Part shown: piece after piece, positions 59,103-60,638 of the stretch
Layout: every line of letters begins with the position of its first letter
How positions within the stretch are numbered: position 1 is the first letter of the stretch
Source of the DNA: Neobacillus terrae
GTDB taxonomy: Bacteria; Bacillota; Bacilli; Bacillales; Cytobacillaceae
Length of the DNA: 60,638 bases
Direction: 5' to 3'
NCBI RefSeq assembly: GCF_011393025.1
Contig: NZ_JAAOEO010000024.1
Span: 1-60,638, forward strand
Notes under the pieces: model-generated
What the model was told of the DNA's origin: nothing
Databases searched by the model: none
The model's input: the letters and a program-made list of their open reading frames with translations, nothing else
Position numbers and translations under genes: made by a program

Positions 59103-60068
59103 TTATAAGGGAGGGGGGAAATAGGTGCGGCCAATATTATTGCCTGAGTGAGGTAAATTCATTTTAGAAAGGATATATGTAGCGGTTCTAGATGAGGGAA
59201 CTCCTAGAAATTCACGAAGTTCTTTATTGTTAATTTGTTGTTGGAACAAAAGAAAATACTCTTTTATTGCCTCAATATAAGCTTTTTTATCTTTATAACC
59301 GCACATATTGCATTGCCAGGACTTTGATTTATACTGCATTACTTGAAACTCACAATTTGGGCAGAGGACACCAGAAATTAGATCCGATTCATCAATATCA
59401 AATTGATTTGTTATGAATTTTACATCTGAAATTTGTTTTGACAGTAGGAATCTTTTAATCTTTTCCAAACCCTTTTGGTCAATACCACTTTGAGTCTGCT
59501 TTTGCTCTAAAGATTTAACTTTGTGTAATATTTGATCAGCTTTAGATACCGTTTCATAAACTTCTTTATAACCTGGGGAGGCTCTAATAATAGTTGGCAA
59601 ATTGCTGATTACTACCAATTTTTCTAAAGGGATAGGCTGCAATTTATAATTTGCGAGCCATTTAATCAAGAGCTCTCTCTGACGATCAACCTGAGCAAGA
59701 GGGTCAGGAAAACATTCAGTTTTTCCATTAAGATTTCTAATTAGCTGTCTGAAGTCTTTATCAAAGTATAATTCACCTGCTAAGTTTTTAACTTCCATTA
59801 TAATTGCATAATTGTTTGAAAGCAGCAAAAAATCGATTTGAAAGGATTGGTTTTCAACTGTTAAGACGAGATTGTGAAAAATGAGGAATTGATTTATGGG
59901 TGATTGTTCGAGGTAAAAGACTAAGTTTTGCTCCCCTTTATAGCCTGCTCGCCTTCGTGAAAGATTATCTTCAACTATTTGTCTTTTAGGATGCGATTTG
60001 GGGAGCCTTCGGAGTAAAATTTCCAGAAGATAAATTATTTTCGGTGGGGAAACTTCTTTTATAAACAA
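59103..60068 (-). CDS. NERD domain nuclease-related protein with zinc ribbon
   Basis: Protein of 321 residues. The NERD domain (about 40-160) has the endonuclease-like residues FQIDFLLLS (Asp) and IIMEVKNL (Glu-x-Lys). A spacer helix follows, then a zinc ribbon CPNC...CNMC (about 247-272) and a C-terminal helix-turn-helix-like part (LREFLGVPSSRTATYIL). NERD proteins are thought to act on DNA, often linked to mobile or plasmid DNA. It faces away from the repeat array that starts about 110 bp upstream of its ATG. Confidence 0.85.
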   Translation of the reverse strand: MFIKEVSPPKIIYLLEILLRRLPKSHPKRQIVEDNLSRRRAGYKGEQNLVFYLEQSPINQFLIFHNLVLTVENQSFQIDFLLLSNNYAIIMEVKNLAGELYFDKDFRQLIRNLNGKTECFPDPLAQVDRQRELLIKWLANYKLQPIPLEKLVVISNLPTIIRASPGYKEVYETVSKADQILHKVKSLEQKQTQSGIDQKGLEKIKRFLLSKQISDVKFITNQFDIDESDLISGVLCPNCEFQVMQYKSKSWQCNMCGYKDKKAYIEAIKEYFLLFQQQINNKELREFLGVPSSRTATYILSKMNLPHSGNNIGRTYFPPPL

Positions 60069-60176
60069 ATTAGCACTCCTTTTTTATAAGATAATAACTT
60101 TTTCTTTTTAATTTTTTCAATTCCTTCTTCTTTTTAAAATTTATTTTAAGCTAGCTCAACAATTTCAAATGCCTTT

Positions 60177-60638
60177 TCTACAAAAATGCCTGACGGTTCT
60201 ATACTATTCATTAGTTGTTCTACAAAATTGAAGAGGCTTTCTACAAATGCATGTCCTATCTACAATTGCGGAGGCCTAATCTACAAAATTAAGGAACCGT
60301 TCTACAAAATTAAAGATGCTTTCTACAAATGTAATTCCTATCTACAATTGTGTTGGCCTATTCTACAATATTAAGGAACCGTTCTACATTTTTGATTCCC
60401 TGTTCTACAAAATTGAAGATGCTTTCTACAAATTGAATTCCAATCAACAATTGTGCTGGCCTATTCAACAAAATTAAGGGTACCGTTCTACATTTTTGAT
60501 TCCCTGTTCTACAAAATTGAAGAGACTTTCTACAAATGCATGTCCTATCTACAATTGCGGAGGCCTATTCTACAATATTAAGGAACCGTTCTACATTTTT
60601 GATTCCCTGTTCTACAAAATTGAAGATGCTTTCTACAA
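60177..60638. repeat. phased TCTACA tandem repeat array
   Basis: From 60219, at least 20 monomers of 19-22 bp each begin with TCTACA (rarely TCAACA). Starts include 60219, 60240, 60259, 60280, 60301, 60322, 60341, 60362, 60383, 60404 and so on to 60632. Five monomer types follow one another (A: AAATTGAAGATGCTT, B: AATGCATGTCCTA, C: ATTGCGGAGGCCTAT, D: ATATTAAGGAACCGT, E: TTTTTGATTCCCTGT), giving a 103-bp higher-order unit seen about four times. Two degenerate monomers precede at 60177 and 60198. Units are not a multiple of three and stops abound, so it is non-coding. It runs off the window. Confidence 0.9.

Noticed and set aside
60186..60374. Open frame of 62 codons inside the TCTACA array (repeating FYKIK-like residues)
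   Set aside because: It results from 21-bp monomers being a multiple of three; the 19- and 22-bp steps break the frame, there is no ribosome binding site, and the 103-bp unit is not divisible by three.
60177..60638. CRISPR array
   Set aside because: The conserved part is only 6-7 bp, the intervening segments are themselves repeated in fixed order, and no cas genes are present.

Overview
This window reads as the chromosome of a spore-forming, low-GC Bacillaceae bacterium (Bacillus, Cytobacillus or Mesobacillus type). The evidence is strong AGGAGG ribosome binding sites, two small acid-soluble spore protein genes (sspE, sspK), a spore cortex gene (pdaA), a PerR box, a SAM riboswitch, and close gene-order agreement with the Bacillus subtilis ygxA-perR-ygaF-gsaB-ygaE-ygaD-ygaC-ygaB-sspE-fabL-yfhS-mutY-yfhP-yfhJ-sspK-yfhH-recX-yfhF-yfhE-yfhD block.

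Layout. Bases 1-350 hold the tandem promoters and boxA leader of an rRNA operon whose 16S gene lies off the left end on the minus strand. Bases 354-7864 hold ygxA, ygzB, perR, a cobalamin adenosyltransferase, a 2-hydroxyacid dehydrogenase, the peroxiredoxin bcp/ygaF, an ion channel and a three-gene ABC-2 exporter. Bases 8073-15492 hold gsaB, a large glutamate synthase gene preceded by a cre site and a translationally coupled 12-codon leader ORF, and ygaE. Bases 15748-26941 are the conserved ygaD-to-yfhD block (lipid/drug ABC exporter, spore proteins, fatty-acid enoyl reductase, DNA repair genes mutY and recX, and small Bacillus-specific proteins). Bases 26944-27919 are non-coding: a mosaic intergenic repeat, then a cluster of DnaA boxes. 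Bases 27920-40179 hold an M20 peptidase, a SAM-riboswitch-controlled homoserine dehydrogenase, a nitrilase/GNAT operon with one broken member, a very large secreted multidomain metallohydrolase and a HupE/UreJ-like membrane protein. Bases 40372-47464 hold a complete di/oligopeptide ABC operon and a divergent trans-sulfuration-type PLP enzyme. Bases 47514-60068 hold cell-wall (3D, LysM, PdaA), signalling (RsbR-like), peptide uptake (DtpT), RNA methylation (RlmCD), DNA repair (AlkA-like) and NERD-domain genes. The right end, from 60177, is a phased 21-bp repeat array that runs off the window.

Most striking points. (1) A HesB-like gene at 52867-53145 carries an in-frame TGA where the family has Cys, followed by a hairpin that meets the bacterial SECIS rules: a predicted selenoprotein that ordinary gene calling splits or misses. 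(2) Four perfect and three one-mismatch DnaA boxes, all in one orientation, lie in 190 bp far from any dnaA gene. (3) At least 20 TCTACA-headed monomers at 19-22 bp spacing form a 103-bp higher-order repeat at the right end. (4) The glutamate synthase start codon has no ribosome binding site of its own; it overlaps the stop codon of a short leader ORF that does. Smaller oddities include an amber codon at position 8 of an acetyltransferase, an acyltransferase remnant, a three-repeat SspE, and a repeat family with a fragment inside the rRNA leader.

Working picture. Peroxide defence (PerR, Bcp), Fe-S/heme supply (gsaB, HesB-like), amino-acid and peptide acquisition (Dpp/App, DtpT, Hom, GOGAT) and sporulation/germination functions dominate. 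No phage, transposase or plasmid genes are visible.
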